Below, in pieces: positions 25,194 to 39,299 of a stretch of 64,000 nt of DNA. The DNA comes from Nymphalis io (Eukaryota > Arthropoda > Insecta > Lepidoptera > Nymphalidae). The stretch spans positions 6,215,001 to 6,279,000 of the forward strand of contig NC_065897.1 in assembly GCF_905147045.1 (NCBI RefSeq). Reading direction: 5' to 3'. Position 1 is the stretch's first letter; each line of letters starts with the position of its first letter. Below the pieces are notes generated by a model. That model saw only the letters and a program-made list of their open reading frames with translations. It made no database searches and was not told where the DNA came from. The position numbers and the translations under genes are program-made.

Positions 25194-25514
25194 CGTAACC
25201 GTAACCGTACCGTAACAGCCTGTGAATGTCCCACTGCTGGGCTAAAGGCCTCCTCTCCTCTTTTTGAGGAGAAGGTTTAGAGCTTATTCCACCACGCTGC
25301 TCCAATGCGGGTTGGTAGAATTCACATGTGGCAGAACTTCAGTGAAATTAGACACATGCAGGTTTCCTCACGATGTTTTCCTTCACCGTAAAGCACGAGA
25401 TGAATTATAATCACAAATTAAGCACATGAAAATTCAGTGGTGCTTGCCCGGGTTTGAACCCACGATCATCGGTTAAGATTCACGCGTTCTTACCACAGGG
25501 CCATCTCGGCTTGT
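25194..25514 (-). mobile_element. SINE family B, full copy B5 with 11-bp TSD
   Basis: This is a full-length minus-strand copy, close in sequence to 7694-7996. The head is GCCGAGATGGCCCTGTGG, with GGGTTCAAACCCGGG as B box. TAGTAATTTAC occurs perfectly on both sides (25183-25193 and 25515-25525). The sense-strand 3' end carries short (GGTTAC)-type repeats, which look like the tail of the family. Confidence 0.95.
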
Positions 25515-25525
25515 TAGTAATTTAC

Positions 25526-28500
25526 AAGCACAGACAAAAATAATAATTAACAAAATGACATATGCGACATCATAATAAACACGAATACAATACTTGTCTA
25601 TATTGCTTAAACCGCCTGACGACAACTGACCACACTTAAATCTTAATAAAAGTAGAATAAAATAGATATAAGTATGCTATGAAAACCTTAATTATATAGT
25701 ACCATTATTAAGTTCATTTTCTTATATTCTACCCTCTAAGTACTTTATTGTATAAAATCTTCATTAATATTTTAAAATATTTCATAAGCTTTTAATTAAT
25801 AAACAATATATATATATTTAATATATAATTTAGTAATTAAATTATATGAATAATCTATCAATTTATCAAGTATATTTCATTTCAAAATTATTAAGGTATA
25901 TCGATCCAAAAAATATGGTTCGTTTTTGGTCTTTAACTGACGCTTTAGTACTAATTTCCGTGTAATAATATCAATCATTTCTATCTTTTAAGCCCCGTTT
26001 AAATTCCCTTCCCTTTTTATGAGAAAGATTTTTTTATAAACTCTTTCTTAGGATGTTATTCTATTGTATAAAAATCTAACCTTTAGCTTGAGCAGTCTCG
26101 CCCTACGATTATAACATTAGTAACCACATTTTATATATACGAGTATTCGCAAGTACAGAAATTTTGAAGAAAACGTACGGATTTGCATATTTGGAATACT
26201 TTTTTTCTACACTTATTATCATATTTTTCTGTTAATATATGTTCAAAATGTTCGTCAATAACTTCCAAACGAAAAAAAAAGTTGGTTGACAAATAGAGGA
26301 AACGTGGTTACTTAACTGATATGTCTTTGCATATTATTATTATTATTTATAGATGCAGTTTTTCCTTAGGAAAGCGATTATCTATTTTTTAAAATTTATT
26401 AATACTGATTACGTCGTTGCGCTAATTAATGTACAGCCTACCATAGTTTATGTATAAATGAGATGTCGATAAACAAATGTACATTTGACTACACGAGACT
26501 TTGAATGCAGCTTCAAAATTTAGTTATAATTTCTGAATTGCTGGCATGCGGTGCCGGTGGTGCACAAACAGCAGCGACAAACAAACCGGCATTGTGCGCC
26601 GCACGAAGAGTGCTCTCGTTGCGCTGTTGCCAATCAAAGCCCAAGTCAAAGTCGATAGAGATTTAATTATTTGTCTATTATATTATAAGCCATATTTAGA
26701 GCTGAAGACGGAAAGACCATTTAATATTGTATAGAAATATTAAGGAGTTTTTTCAGGCTCACGAAACGATTAAAAACCATCTTGTGCGTAATAAATATAA
26801 TGTCTGTCATAATATAATGCTGCAACTTTTGAAAACTATAATTTGATAGAGATTTAAAAAGCAGGGTTAACAAAAGTAACACTAACCAAATAATATATAC
26901 ATACTTTCGAACGATGTTTCTAAAAAAATATCTAAGCATTAAATAATGTAAACAGATAAAACGGGTACTTTAGAAAGACTTGTAATCTTTGGTTTTAATA
27001 TTTTAATCAGATGTTTTAAAAAAATGCAACCACTTTCAAATATTTTATATTAAAAAGACGGCGTTAGACATATTTAACTTAATCACGAGCAAACAATCCT
27101 GATTACTTCACTCTACCTGGTTGGTGTACAATGTGTCTCGTTATTTTGTGGGATTGAAGTGAGTGACCGTGTATTTATTTATTTATTTAATCTAAGGAAC
27201 ACAAGCAGTTACGACATATACAAAAATTAATAATAATAGAATCATAGACTGATTGACGGCGCGTTGACAATGTAAGAAGTAGTTTATATATTTCTTATAG
27301 TGCCTATGAAATGAAGTGGATAATTTGATACTCGTAGTGTAACTTCGAGTATAAAAGAAATATAAGATATATATAAATTGTATTTCATATATATTTGCTA
27401 TTGTAATATACCCGCTCTAGCTCGTGTCGGAACACCCACGCTAGTGACTACAGTATTGTTGTGTTTAGTTCTGCCACGGTCTTTTGACGAAGTGCTCCAA
27501 GTGATGAACGAGTAAGCACAGTTTTGGGTATCAAAATTTAAATATTAATGCCTACGCCACTACCGAAGCAAAATTTTAGGGGCGTTGGTCAATTTCCATC
27601 AATCATTCGGATCACGATCGAATATATTACCACGAAAGAATCCTTGAATTTTACATTTAATTTAAAATTTTTTTGTTTATTAATTTTGACATAGAATTGG
27701 CATACCCTTAAAGTACAATACATATTTCGTCATCCATAAAATTCAATATGCAAATATTGTTCTATAATATTTCACAAAATATTTAATACGTATTCTTAAT
27801 AATAATTGATATTTTACTTTTAATTAATATTCATTATGATCGAATTAAATTTTATACAAAATTACAGATCCCGACTTTAGATAAATTCACTATATTTAAG
27901 TTGAAATAAATTTAAAAATAGGTGAAAAGTGTACCAATGATTAGGTCCATTGAATAATATAAGACCGTTGAAGGCAAATCGTTTTCGGGCATAATAATCA
28001 TTAAATGTATTCCCATTTTATTGGAGCTTCGACTCCAACCTCTCCGATTATGATCTCTATCCTTTTTTTTGGGTACCGCTAGTGAAACAGAATATCTTAT
28101 TGCCGAAACATTTTTTAATAGTGTAGAAAATTATAATATAAAATAAAAACTGGAAAAGAAAAAAATAGAAAATAAAAATATAATTAATTAGTATTGAAAC
28201 ATAATATGATATATATTTTTTAATTATATTGATCTTAGTAAAAATACGAAGTTAAGTTTCAATATGCCGTATGTAACAGTATACATGCTATCTATATGAT
28301 GTAGAGCAATAAAAAAATATTTAAACTTAATAAATTCGTACGGAACCCTCACATTTGAATATAGAAGGAGTCTGCTTGATTCGGTTTTTATTATAAAAAT
28401 CATATTCGAATATAGGGGAACGAAAAATAAAACAAGTAGTTTCATAACATGTAATTTTGGTAAATAGCTCTTTGATACGAATCAAATCGTTTTGGGAACA

Positions 28501-28914
28501 AAAAGCTGTACAAATGAATATTTAAAGCTTATATATGTATTTTATTATATTTATAATTTCAGGTAATCTATTGGTGTTGAAATTAATTCCAACATATAAG
28601 ATTTATATTCCAATTCCATTTTAAAGGAAAATATATCAAGTTTTAAATTTGTTTTTTTTTTTCTATAATCACAATTTTCAAATTGTTATTGTTATTTTTT
28701 AATATTAAGTCACATTTATTCATTTAGACGTTTATTGTTACGAACAATATGTTTAATTATGTTTTATATTAATTTTCAATTGATTTTATTTTGTGCATGT
28801 CTCTAGGAACTGTTATTACCATTCATCTATTAATGTCTTATTGGATACCTTTGTATTCTTAAGTTTACCCACACAGGTACATTAATTACTTACATGCATG
28901 TAAAAGTGCAGATG
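25526..28914. other. intergenic, AT-rich, no gene recognised
   Basis: Two patches (26545-26660 and 27400-27600) are more GC-balanced than the rest, with CACAAACAGCAGCGACAAAC and CTCTAGCTCGTGTCGGAACA. Nothing codes recognisably. Confidence 0.55.
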
Positions 28915-29130
28915 TGTGTAAGGTGGCGTGCCGTGTGGGGGCTGGAGGCCACTCCCTCGTCGACGCCTGCTCATTTTAAATTGTAATTACAATTTATTAT
29001 TGTGTCTCTGTGCCGCCTTCGTCGCTGCCGCCATTTTATCAACTCTTGGCTGGATAATTCCAGTATTTCCAATAACGATTGTAAGGCAATTGAAGATTAT
29101 TACGATCGTAATTGTTCGGCTTGGAAACGG
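28915..29130. promoter_or_regulatory. candidate regulatory block with palindromic homeodomain-type sites
   Basis: A block of non-repetitive, CpG-containing sequence sits in AT-rich desert. It carries a perfect 18-bp palindrome AAATTGTAATTACAATTT (28978-28995) centred on TAATTA, a GGATAATTCC word (29052-29061), and a second palindrome ATTACGATCGTAAT (29099-29112). TAATTA cores bind homeodomain proteins (general knowledge). An enhancer role, perhaps for dac, is inference. Confidence 0.3.
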
Positions 29131-29921
29131 CTGAAACAACAATGTATAATATAATGAAGTAAAAATGTTGACGGGATATAGGGTTTTTATAAAAAGAATT
29201 TGCATAATATTGAAATGATGAAAACTGTACAATCACCTATACAATAACCAAAATGTCCGATTTTAATTTTTAGTACAAATTATTTTATATCTTTTCCATA
29301 TGGTTTAATATTTCTGTCTTTTAAATTTGCTATTCAGTCTACAAAATACCTTAAGGGTAATGGAGTAAATAAAATAACCTTTGATAAAAATGTTCATCAA
29401 ACGATTGCCATGAAGATAATAAAAAAATAAATGTTTCATGAAACTATAACATTTTAATTTAACAGATGACAGCTGCTGCAAGTTTCGCTTTGTTATTTAA
29501 AATATTGTCAAAGTGAAAATGTCTAAGGTATTATAAATTAAAGTTTTAATAACTGTAAAATATCTTATTTACAAAGTAATTTAAAACTGTCAACGATAAT
29601 TATTTAAATAAGAAGTTAAATAGCTCTAAATAAAAAAAATAACATGCATATAATAATATATTAAAAGGGTTGAGTTTAAGTTAAAGAAAAATTCTAAGGT
29701 AAGTTTTAGCTGAGCAGTAAAGCATAAACGACACATCAAATTTAAACTTAGTTCATAGTAATTCGGGTCGCCTCACTCCGTTGATAGAAACAATCGCTTA
29801 GTTAGAATATATATATCAAGACGAATCATTTTAAGTAAAAAAGGGTAACTTGGTACTGCTTCCTACTTCGGAACGATTGTCGGTTGACGGAAACAGTTTT
29901 AGCACAAGTTTTACTTAGTGT

Positions 29922-30221
29922 GATGCCGAGATGGCCCAGTGGTAAGAACGTGTGAATCTCAACCGATTATCGTGGGTTCCAACCCGGGCATGCATCACTG
30001 AATTTTCATATGCTTAATTTGTGATTATAATTCATCTCGTGCTTGACAGTGAAGGAAAACATGGTGGGGAAATCTTTATGTGTCTAATTTCACTGAAATT
30101 CTGCCACATGTGTGTTCCACCAACCCATATTGGAGCAGCGTGGTGGAATAAGCTCCAAACCTTCTCCTCAAAAAGGGAGAAGAGGTCTTAGCCCAGTAGT
30201 GAAACATACACAGACTGTTAC
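29922..30221 (+). mobile_element. SINE family B, full copy B6 with 12-bp TSD
   Basis: This full-length sense copy defines the element ends exactly: GATGCCGAGATGGCCCAGTG at the 5' end and a 3' end at AGACTGTTAC. TTTACTTAGTGT is duplicated perfectly at 29910-29921 and 30222-30233. The A box is TGGCCCAGTGG and the B box is GGGTTCCAACCC. At 300 bp it serves as the reference for the family in this window. Confidence 0.96.
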
Positions 30222-31279
30222 TTTACTTAGTGTTATATATATAATTTATTTAGCGAGTGACCAGTTAAATAATGCTGTAACTTCTCCGTTTGAATGTCAA
30301 ATACATACAAAGTTCAATACATAATCGAATATTTGCTGTGGTGTTTTAATAATAGTTTAACTACTACCATGCTATATGAAACGAAGAGCTTAGGATTAGC
30401 CGGAAAAAATATTTTGACAGCATCAAAAGTAAGGACACTCAACATAATAACCGACTTTTTCTAATGGAATGTGTGCAGCAGTTATAAAGTACTAGTTTCT
30501 GCTCGCTGCTTGTGAAGTGGAGTGAAGCTGGAAGTGTTAGGGACCCTATATCCTTTTCTCTACTTCTGACAACGTGTCTTCAAATTTTTCATGATGACCG
30601 ATTGAGTAGGTAAGACGCGAAAGCGTAACAAAAAATAAACTCACTTTCGCATTTACTTCACTTTTGTTTTTGGTCAGGATTTGCCACTAAAACAATTGAA
30701 ATTGATTATCAGTCTCTATTTCGAAAAAATAAAACAATAAAAAATCTTTGATAAATATAGTTTTCTACAATAAAAAATATTATTATTTTGTCCTAAGAAG
30801 TATATATTTTATGAGATATTTGCAGAAATGCTTTTTTCTAGATGATGTCTAACGCTCGCTTCCCACAGACACGAACAACATTTAATACATTCTTCCCATT
30901 TTGTTTGTCAAATAAAATCAATAAAAAAAGATAAATTATCTTTTTTTGATCAGTCTTATAAATATTTTTAACTAATTTGACAGCCAAATTAATTGCCGAG
31001 CGACCCCTTGTTGTCTGTTCCACATTGTTTATGTAGTAAATTGTATATTTTACTAAAGTATAATTTAAAATAATATATGGATGGCTTCTTTTCTTACTAA
31101 TTTATGCTTTAACTATAATTATGAAAGTTAATGTTTTTAATTATAACGGGTTTTATATTACAAGTTCACAGTTATTACAATACGGTAGGTATACATATAT
31201 ATCTTTGTCATCAATCTTTGTCTAAGACAGATGAACAGGTGATGTACTCACTCTATTGGTGAGTGAGTATGTAGTAAGT

Positions 31280-31570
31280 ATTTTTTTTTGTATAGAATAG
31301 GAAGGCGGACGAGCATATGGGCCACCTGATGGTAAGTGGTCACCAACGCCCATAGACATTGGCATTGTAATAAAGGTTAACATCCCTTACATCACCAATG
31401 CGCCACCAATCTTGGGAACGAAGATGTTATGTCCATTGTGCCTGTAGTTCCATTGGCTCACTCATCCTTCATACCGAAACGTAACAATACTATGTATTGC
31501 TTTTGAGCAGTAGAATATCTGATGCGTGGGTGATACCTACCCAGACGGGCTTGCACAAAGCCCACCAAGT
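31280..31570 (-). mobile_element. SINE family A copy A4
   Basis: This is an almost complete minus-oriented copy. The plus strand shows poly-T, then GAATAGGAAGGCGGACGAGC, and it ends TTGCACAAAGCCCACCAAG. It is more diverged than A1 (CTTTTGAGCAGTAG in place of CTGTTTTGCGGTAG). Confidence 0.9.
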
Positions 31571-32488
31571 AAAATTTATTCTGTAGTCTTCTTTCTAGTT
31601 AATTCTTTTATCAAATCCAATGGTCTAATTGGTATTTAGAAGGTGAGTCAATTTTTAGACTTAATCTTGGAAAACGACGGCAGTTCAATTGTTACTGATC
31701 ATGAATATATTTTCATTATCAAGTACATATTAAGTTGAGAATTTCGTTTGTTATTTTCAAAGGCATAACATTTTAAATTTTAATTACATGTCTAGTTGTT
31801 TACTTCGGTTATTTATTATGTTTGTCACGATTTAGAATTATAAACCTTTATAAGAAATCAGATAATGATTTCAGATTTTGATAAATTAGTTCACAAAATT
31901 TAAATAAAAAAATTAAACTTGGCGATCAAAATCACTTCTTTATCACTAGAATAAATGCAGCCAAGTCCACCGTAAACTTTACATTCAAGAGAGAATTTTA
32001 ATAGCAAAAGCCTTTGAAGATTAATGTAAAATGTAAACATTGAAATCCCGGGCGCCCTGAATTAAATCCAATTGTATTAAAAGCGAGAGGTCTTTAGACA
32101 GTATCAAATGTCTTAGTTGATGCGAATCTGTGAGTTGATGTTTCGCTGCTGTCGTGTCTAGTTAAGGTTCTAATAATAACTTTTACCAAACTAAATTGTC
32201 CTCACGGAGTTCATAGACATACCGTTTATATATTATCAATATTATCAACGTAAATAATTTCAGTGGTATTGTGTCTAATGTTTAATTTTAATCATAATGA
32301 AAAGTAGCGTTTGCAAAAAAAATTGTTGGTAAATATTGCTACAAACTAGTCGTAGATACTAATATATTAAGCTATTTTATTAGGTAGGATAAAATCAATT
32401 TTATACCTTTTATTAACAAGATACTATTGATTTATAATTAATATATATGTGTATTTATTTAGTTGATATGTTATGCAAAACTAAAATA

Positions 32489-32750
32489 CTTGGTGGCAAG
32501 GCATGGTGCAAGTCCCGTTTGGTACTACCCACTCATCATATTTCTACCGCCAAACAACTATGTTTGAAGGGTGAGTGAGCCTGTAGACATAACAGCTGGT
32601 ACAAGGATATATTATCTTAATTCCCAAGTAAGTTGGCGCATTGGTGATGTAAGGTATGGCAACATTTCTTACGATATCTTAGGTGGTGACAACTTATCAT
32701 CAGTGTTGCCCACTTGTCAGTCTGCCTATCTAATACCATACAAAATAAAC
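32489..32750 (+). mobile_element. SINE family A copy A5, diverged and internally deleted
   Basis: TTGGTGGCAAGGCATGGTGC, TACTACCCACTCATCAT, TTTGAAGGGTGAGTGAGCC, TTGGCGCATTGGTGATGTAA and CATCAGTGTTGCCCACTTG occur in family order. Losses around the middle and the poor end indicate age. Confidence 0.85.
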
Positions 32751-35700
32751 AAATATATGATTTTGTAACTTTATAAATACTCGTACAAAATTGTTTGATT
32801 AAAAATTTATTGTATTGACATGATTGAGTTTTCCAAGTGATATAATTTAAATACAGATAGTATGCAAATTCAAATAACAGCCCTTTTCTTGGAGGGTTAA
32901 GATGTTATTGTAGCAAAGTGTTGCTACAATTTATTGTTAAGCAATCACTTTTTGTCCCGTCAAATTGTAATGAATAAAGATTACTTGAAAAATGTCGTTA
33001 TACTTTATTCTATAACCTCTCCAGTGGTGGATTTTTAATTCTCCCACCCGGGTGGCTACCACCTACTCATGGAGGTCGATTTGACTGTACACAGTGTAGC
33101 CACTGTATAGTTACAGCCACTCCTATATTCTTCCATGTTAATAGTATAATTAATTAATTACATTGGTATTAGAAATGTAATAGTAATAAAGTATAATTGC
33201 TTAATAAATAATCTTTCATTAATATAGTGTTCTTATAAATGGTGTGAATAATTGAAATACAGAGGTAGTAATGCTAAACCTTCATCGCCCTATCTAACAA
33301 TGAATAGCTCGTAATAAGACAATAAACAAGGCCATACATCACGCGGAAACATTGCTCAAAGTTATTTAATTATCTAAAGGAAAAACTAATCCGTTGTTGA
33401 GAACGAAAATTACGCGCCCCGTCGACAGGTGCTTTTACTTATGTGTGCATGCGTGGCCTTATACAGCGTGATTAAAATAAAATAAGTTTTATTATTACGA
33501 GGTCAATTAAGGAGCAAAAATAATATTCTCTTGGTTAATTCAGTTTCGTTTACAATATATGTATATGTTTTTTTAGCATTATATTATTTGTTCAATATTT
33601 AATTATAGGTACATAAAACTTTAAAAACTATGTTTTTAAATATTTTGTATTTATTCATTCCTATCCTAAGCTACACTTTGTACAGTGATTCAAATGAAAT
33701 TTTTTTAAGCGCTTAAATAAATTTACTATACTTTACTTTATAGAGTACTTTATAAAAACAGAAACACACCAATTTAAAGTATTATTATTTAATGGTGCAA
33801 TAAGTGATTGATTGGTGACTGCCTTAAACCCTATCACGTAAAATAATAGTTAAATATATGTGTATATGTGAATTAATTAAACATTTTATCCCATAAATTT
33901 TGCTACCGTATCAACCTGTACACCAACACCATACTTTAATAGAGACTATAGGCGGCAAGTAGCTGTCTTGTGCGACAATATTTATGCCCGCAATATTAAC
34001 TCTTGTGCGACTACCATTTACAGTATTTCAAAAAGTCTCATACGAAAACATATCAGGTAATAATAAAGTGGTAACGATGGTAGAATATTAAAAATATTAA
34101 ATATTTTAAATCAATGAATAAATATAAATTTAAAAAATGGACCAGAACCCTTTTGGTTATATTCATGTCTATCTTTATATGTCAATCTGATTACGAAGAT
34201 CGGAAAATCTAAAAAATATTTAAGCGACAACAGATAGAGAAGCGTCCGAAATAAAACGCGAGGGCGTCGCATCAGAGCGTCCGTTCGCCCCAGGCAGATA
34301 TAAAAATCATTCATATGGACAAAATAAAATTGCATCCCAAATAACCCGGTGCTCACCGGCCGAAAATCTATTAGCAATAAATATGAAGTTTTCCGATTTA
34401 ACAGGATTTAAAATGGCGGAGGTCTAATATAATTTCAAAGTTTCTATGACTTTTTCTGTTTTATGACACTGTAGTTTCGGTTATCGGGTTCCTTTGCAAT
34501 ACCGAGGTAATTTTTTTTTTTCATTAAAAATCTTTAATGATTTCTTAAATAATGAAATCTACCCATAACATAATTATAAATGGAAAATAACCCTTCCTAA
34601 ACAAATCTGTAGTAATTTAGAAATCTGAAAATAGGAATTAAATCCATATCGATTTTTATTTAAACAAACGTGGAACGATAATCATAATATTAGTAGAAAA
34701 GTTGATTAAACAGTTTGGTCACTTTTCTATAAATATAACTTGCTTGCCTCATTTAGAGCAACCTCTTTGTTACCCATAAAGTTTGTAGAGCTAGTTTTAT
34801 GTTGCAATAACTAATAGTCCCTTATTTTTTTAAGTATGCAAAGAAAGAGGACTGAAAACTATATTTCGAAATGTTCCTTTTATGAAGACACGTCCAACCA
34901 AAATGCCTTAGACCATTGATGCCACTTTGGTGTTGCCATATAGAAAGTATGAAATGTTTAACAACTTAGTACTTGATAATTAACATTAACAATATAAATA
35001 TAAATGTTGTGCTAGTGAACTGCGTATGTTAGTCTTATAGAACTGTACTTATGTATATGGTCACCTACAATATGTTGCGGGAATTTGATATCGGAAATTT
35101 GTGAAACGCATCGACATACAAATTTCCTAAACGAAGCCCGCGCAACATTACAACTTGAAGTGGCGTGGCTTAAAATTAATACATTGTCAAAGCAAAATAT
35201 TTTTAAAATGTATTATTTTTGTGATTTCGAGGTGGTCCTATATACTTACCGTAACTCTTTATAGTGGTCAACGTGGTTAAATATAATTGTAAAAGTTTGG
35301 TAAATAAATAAATTACTGGTTAATTTTTATTGTGACAATATAATATTGTTTCTGCTTTAAATTTGTAATGTGTATTTTGTTCTTTTTATTTTAATTTTGT
35401 ATTTTATAAAAATGTCTGTATATAGGACATAAACTATAATACCAGTAATTTAAGAATTTACTTCCAAAATCATTGTGACAATTATTAATTTGTAGTTCTT
35501 GTGAAGTTTCTTCTTCTTGTGAAGTGAAAATTAAAACAGATTACAATTGTGACACAGCGACGCTACGCCCAACCAAGACAGATACGAAGCTTAATTAACC
35601 ACGCTATTAAACTGCAGATCATATTTACGTCTCATATTTCTTTTCGTCGAATTTATATTTTCTTTCCTTCCGCTCCGACTATGTTGTTCTTATTTTAATA

Positions 35701-35787
35701 AATAATAATTAGCGTTATCTAAGAAAGTACAAAGTTATAGGTTATATTTTGATCATATTAAAACTATTAGCTTATATAATATTAATA
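32751..35787. other. intergenic, no gene recognised
   Basis: AT-rich DNA with small GC-balanced patches near 33400-33450, 33960-34020 (an 11-bp direct repeat TCTTGTGCGAC occurs twice) and 34230-34390. A CCACCTACTCATGG word near 33058 resembles family A, but the rest does not. Confidence 0.5.
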
Positions 35788-36035
35788 CTTGGTGGGTAGA
35801 GCTTTGTACAAGCCCCCCTGGCTATTAATAGTCAATACTATTAACAATTTATGATTTATGATTTATTTTAACATAACAATTTATGTTTCGGCTTGGTAAG
35901 TGTAACTACAGGCACAAGGAACATAACATCTTAGTTCCCAAGGTTGGTTGGTGGCTTTTGCCAATGTAAATAATTTAGTATTTAATACAGCGCCAATATC
36001 TATGGGCGGTTGTGACCAGTAATCATCAGTAGAAT
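35788..36035 (+). mobile_element. SINE family A copy A6, diverged
   Basis: CTTGGTGGGTAGAGCTTTGT begins the copy, followed by a scrambled AT-rich middle, then GTGTAACTACAGGCACAAGG, ACATAACATCTTAGTTCCCA and GGGCGGTTGTGACC. The 3' end with poly-A is missing. Confidence 0.8.
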
Positions 36036-36226
36036 CATCAGAAGTTATTACATAATCGGAATTTATGAAGTTGCTTCTACCTCCCCGTTAAGTGAGTTAG
36101 GACAAACAACAAGAAATCAATTAATAAAATTATAAGTATGACAACAGAATTAAATTTAACTTACAAGTTCATCTATTATTAGATTTATTTTTAATAATAT
36201 AATATATTACTTGTTCATTACTAGTA

Positions 36227-36591
36227 ATAATAATAATAATAATGTCCTCCAGACCGATTTCGGCCACGGCGGTAAAGCTCAAGAGACATGAGCCAACTAC
36301 GCAGGAGATATTATGGTGCACAAGTGTGTGCGCAAACACAGGTGCGCTCTCTATTCCGTAACTCCCATAATCGGATGAGATGGCTATCTGACATGACTGG
36401 AAAGAGGCGCAGAACCCACGGCTTTACGTGCTTTCCGAGGCACGGGATTGTACACACTTCCAACTTCCAACTGCTGCTACTGAGAATTTTCTGCAAGAAA
36501 AACCCAATAAATTTTTACTGGCCCGACCTGGGAATTGAACCCAGGACCTCCGGGTCTGCGGCCTTACATAACCACTAGAGCAACGAGGCAG
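36227..36591 (-). mobile_element. SINE family C copy C3 with near-perfect TSD
   Basis: This is a full-length minus-strand copy. The head reads GACTGCCTCGTTGCTCTAGT, and B box GGGTTCAATTCCC is followed by AGGTCGGGCCAG. It ends at (AAT)n, 36227-36241. The flanks TCATTACTAGTA (36215-36226) and TCACTACTAGTA (36592-36603) differ by one base, as expected of an ageing target-site duplication. Confidence 0.93.
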
Positions 36592-36603
36592 TCACTACTA
36601 GTA

Positions 36604-39299
36604 CCTTACTGGTTTGCTTATTCCGGTAACACACAAAAAAAAATACTACACTGATTCACATGAAACATATTATAGCTGTTTTTTACAAACAGGAATACAA
36701 TAAACGATATCTTTGGGACAATTTCTTGTTGTTTAATCTTTGTCAAAATTGACTTCTGATATATTTTATTAATATGATGGTTGATACAATTCGTAAGGTG
36801 TTCTCAGCGACAGCCGACTTAAAATAAAGACCATAAATAAGTATCAATTTCAAAAAGATTTCGTTTAATCTAGCAACTAATATGAGTAATAAAATTACTA
36901 TATCGTGTTATCAACAGCACCAGTGTGTGCGAAGCTCTCCAATTTTATTTAACCAAAAGTCTAATACAAATAAAATTTAGTATAATATATCTATCATATT
37001 GAAAATGTTATTGTAACTGGGATCATGAGATTTTGCAAAATTTTGTAGCTTATTCGTCTAGTTGGAACTGGTTTAAAATTAACTTGCAAGGTGGGAGACA
37101 CCTTGCAAGTTAATTTAAAAAAAACCCACCATACACACTACATATGAATTAAAGTATAAGCTTGTCAATAGACAAGGAGCTTACCGTAACATATAGCATA
37201 AAACGGGAAGAACGCCTGTCTCGAATCTGATTGTGTTATAAAATTTGTAAAAAATAATAATGAATACAATATACTATAAAATAATAGTAGGTCTCCGAAC
37301 TATAAACATGAGGCATATAATGTAATAAATTTTAATTTGCAGAACTCTTCTTTGTTCGCATATGTTTTAATAATTCAAAACAGCTTATTTTAATAATACA
37401 TAATAATAATAAATAACTTTATTCACCAAAAAGAAACAAAGACAAAAAAAATTAAGGTACAAAACCATAAAAAAAGAGTTAACAATATCATATTTCATAA
37501 TTTGGTGAAAAGGTCGTTCGTTGTCTCAGCTAGGCTGCTTTTCAGTCTACGCCTTGTACATATGCTGTCAACACAGACGCTACATTCAGTGCAGTAAAAG
37601 GTAAAAGAAGATAAAATTACTTAAATAATAAAAGTTAATACAATTTTATAACAAGCCTAATAGGCTAAAATAAAAAATAAAAACGTGCAAGCATTACTAA
37701 AACAGTGAGGTTTTTTTATTTATTTTTTGTTCAATTCTAGAAAAAGGAAAATATTTCATATTGAATAAAAAATGAAAATAAAATAATAATATTTAAAATG
37801 TTTAAACAAATAGAGATATATGTTTTAATAAATTACAATCAAAATAACAATTAAATATTGAAGTTTAGTTACACACATTTGTCCAGACACATTACGTCTT
37901 TTGCATAGATAGACGCCATTGCTTGCATTGTGCCTTAAACTTATTTTGAGATGTACTGTTCTTAATCGGACATATGAGACATTTAAATTATTTGCCAATA
38001 TAAAATAAAGTGAATGCCCATTGGCTGGCAATAATCCATTTTTTAGGAGGTTTAAGCAGACGTGACCAATGGAAAAAGCGACTGATTTGAGTTGAATCCA
38101 AACTTACTTTTGTTTTTCATTACTTCAACGTTTCAAGCGATTGTCATAAGACAAAGAAATTATGTTATTTGTTCGAGGGATTTTTCTACAGATTCTAAAA
38201 AAAAATTTACTTTAAATAAAGGGTTTCTCTTATATGTATGCAATAATTATACGATGTTTTAATCAATTATATTTATAATTTTAATAATTATTATATAATA
38301 GTAAAAATAAAAAGATAAGTTATCACATTTTTCAAACGTTGTTTCAAACTTACTTTTGTTAAATTAATTGCTCAGTTGGTATTATAGATTTTTTTTACTT
38401 TAGTTATAATACAAAACAATTTATTAAAGTTCTATAAACGAGTCCAAGTCAATTATATATTAGATTTAATAGCATAATTTATAAAAAGAGTAAGAGGTCG
38501 TTCAACAAAGACAAATATTTAAAAAAAAAATTACTGTTGTAAATGATTGAAGTAAATGTTAACACATTTTTAGTTATCTACACTTAATGTTTTTGTAAAA
38601 TGACGTTAAAAATAATCTTAATATAAAATCAATCAAGGAATTAAAAATGTTGATGTGACATTAAGTAAATTACAAGTAAGCCATGTTGTTCTGGGAAAGT
38701 AAAAGAGAGCCACCTGGTAACCAGTAAACCAGACAAATCATCTAAAGACCTTGCAGGCGGATTGGCGCAAGTCTGCCAAATCCTTTTCCTCCAGAATCTA
38801 CACTAGATATAAAAGCAATAGGTGCAAACGAATGATCACATCGTTAAATATTTTATTTTACTTAAAAATCTTTATTCACCAAAAAAGTGCTTTTCAACCA
38901 AAAGCAGACTTTCTGCCTGAAGGAATTATTTAACCTTTAATTAACATAGTCATTGTACTTATTTCTCCATTCATAGTACGTTAATATCGTCAGGATGGGA
39001 AGTAATGTTGAAAAATTTAAAACACCAGATGATAATTTTCATTTTTAATCTTGATATTTTCCTCTACGATACAAGGCACACACACAATTTTAAGTAAATT
39101 AATAATAATTATAATAAAAATAATAAATAATAACTCGCTTTATGAACGCAATAACCAAGATATTAACGTGTACACTGATAAGCCTCGACATCTAATTGAC
39201 AAAAGAAACCTACGCTAACGGTACTAGTTTACCAGAACTTTACAATTAACTTTGAACAGTGAAACTCTCTTACATTTTATTATAAAAATGAAAGAACTG
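36604..39299. other. intergenic next to dac, no gene recognised
   Basis: AT-rich DNA with no SINE copy. It holds one perfect hairpin (37076-37116) and a mixed-composition patch at 38680-38840 that matches nothing I know. Confidence 0.55.
37076..37116. repeat. perfect inverted repeat, 18-bp arms, 5-nt spacer
   Basis: The arms are AAATTAACTTGCAAGGTG and its exact complement, separated by GGAGA. No transposon ends or duplications flank it. Confidence 0.95.

Noticed and set aside
24660..25280. Two adjacent plus-strand frames of 101 and 97 aa as a small gene pair
   Set aside because: Composition is AT-driven and there are no known domains. The second frame runs through the target duplication and into a B SINE. 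A faint resemblance of SDLAPA to retrotransposon gag words is too weak to use.
33010..33120. Possible further family A copy
   Set aside because: Only one CCACCTACTCATGG-like word matches; the surrounding order of family words is absent.
36288..36578. 96-aa open frame
   Set aside because: It lies entirely inside family C SINE C3; the opposite 61-aa frame likewise.
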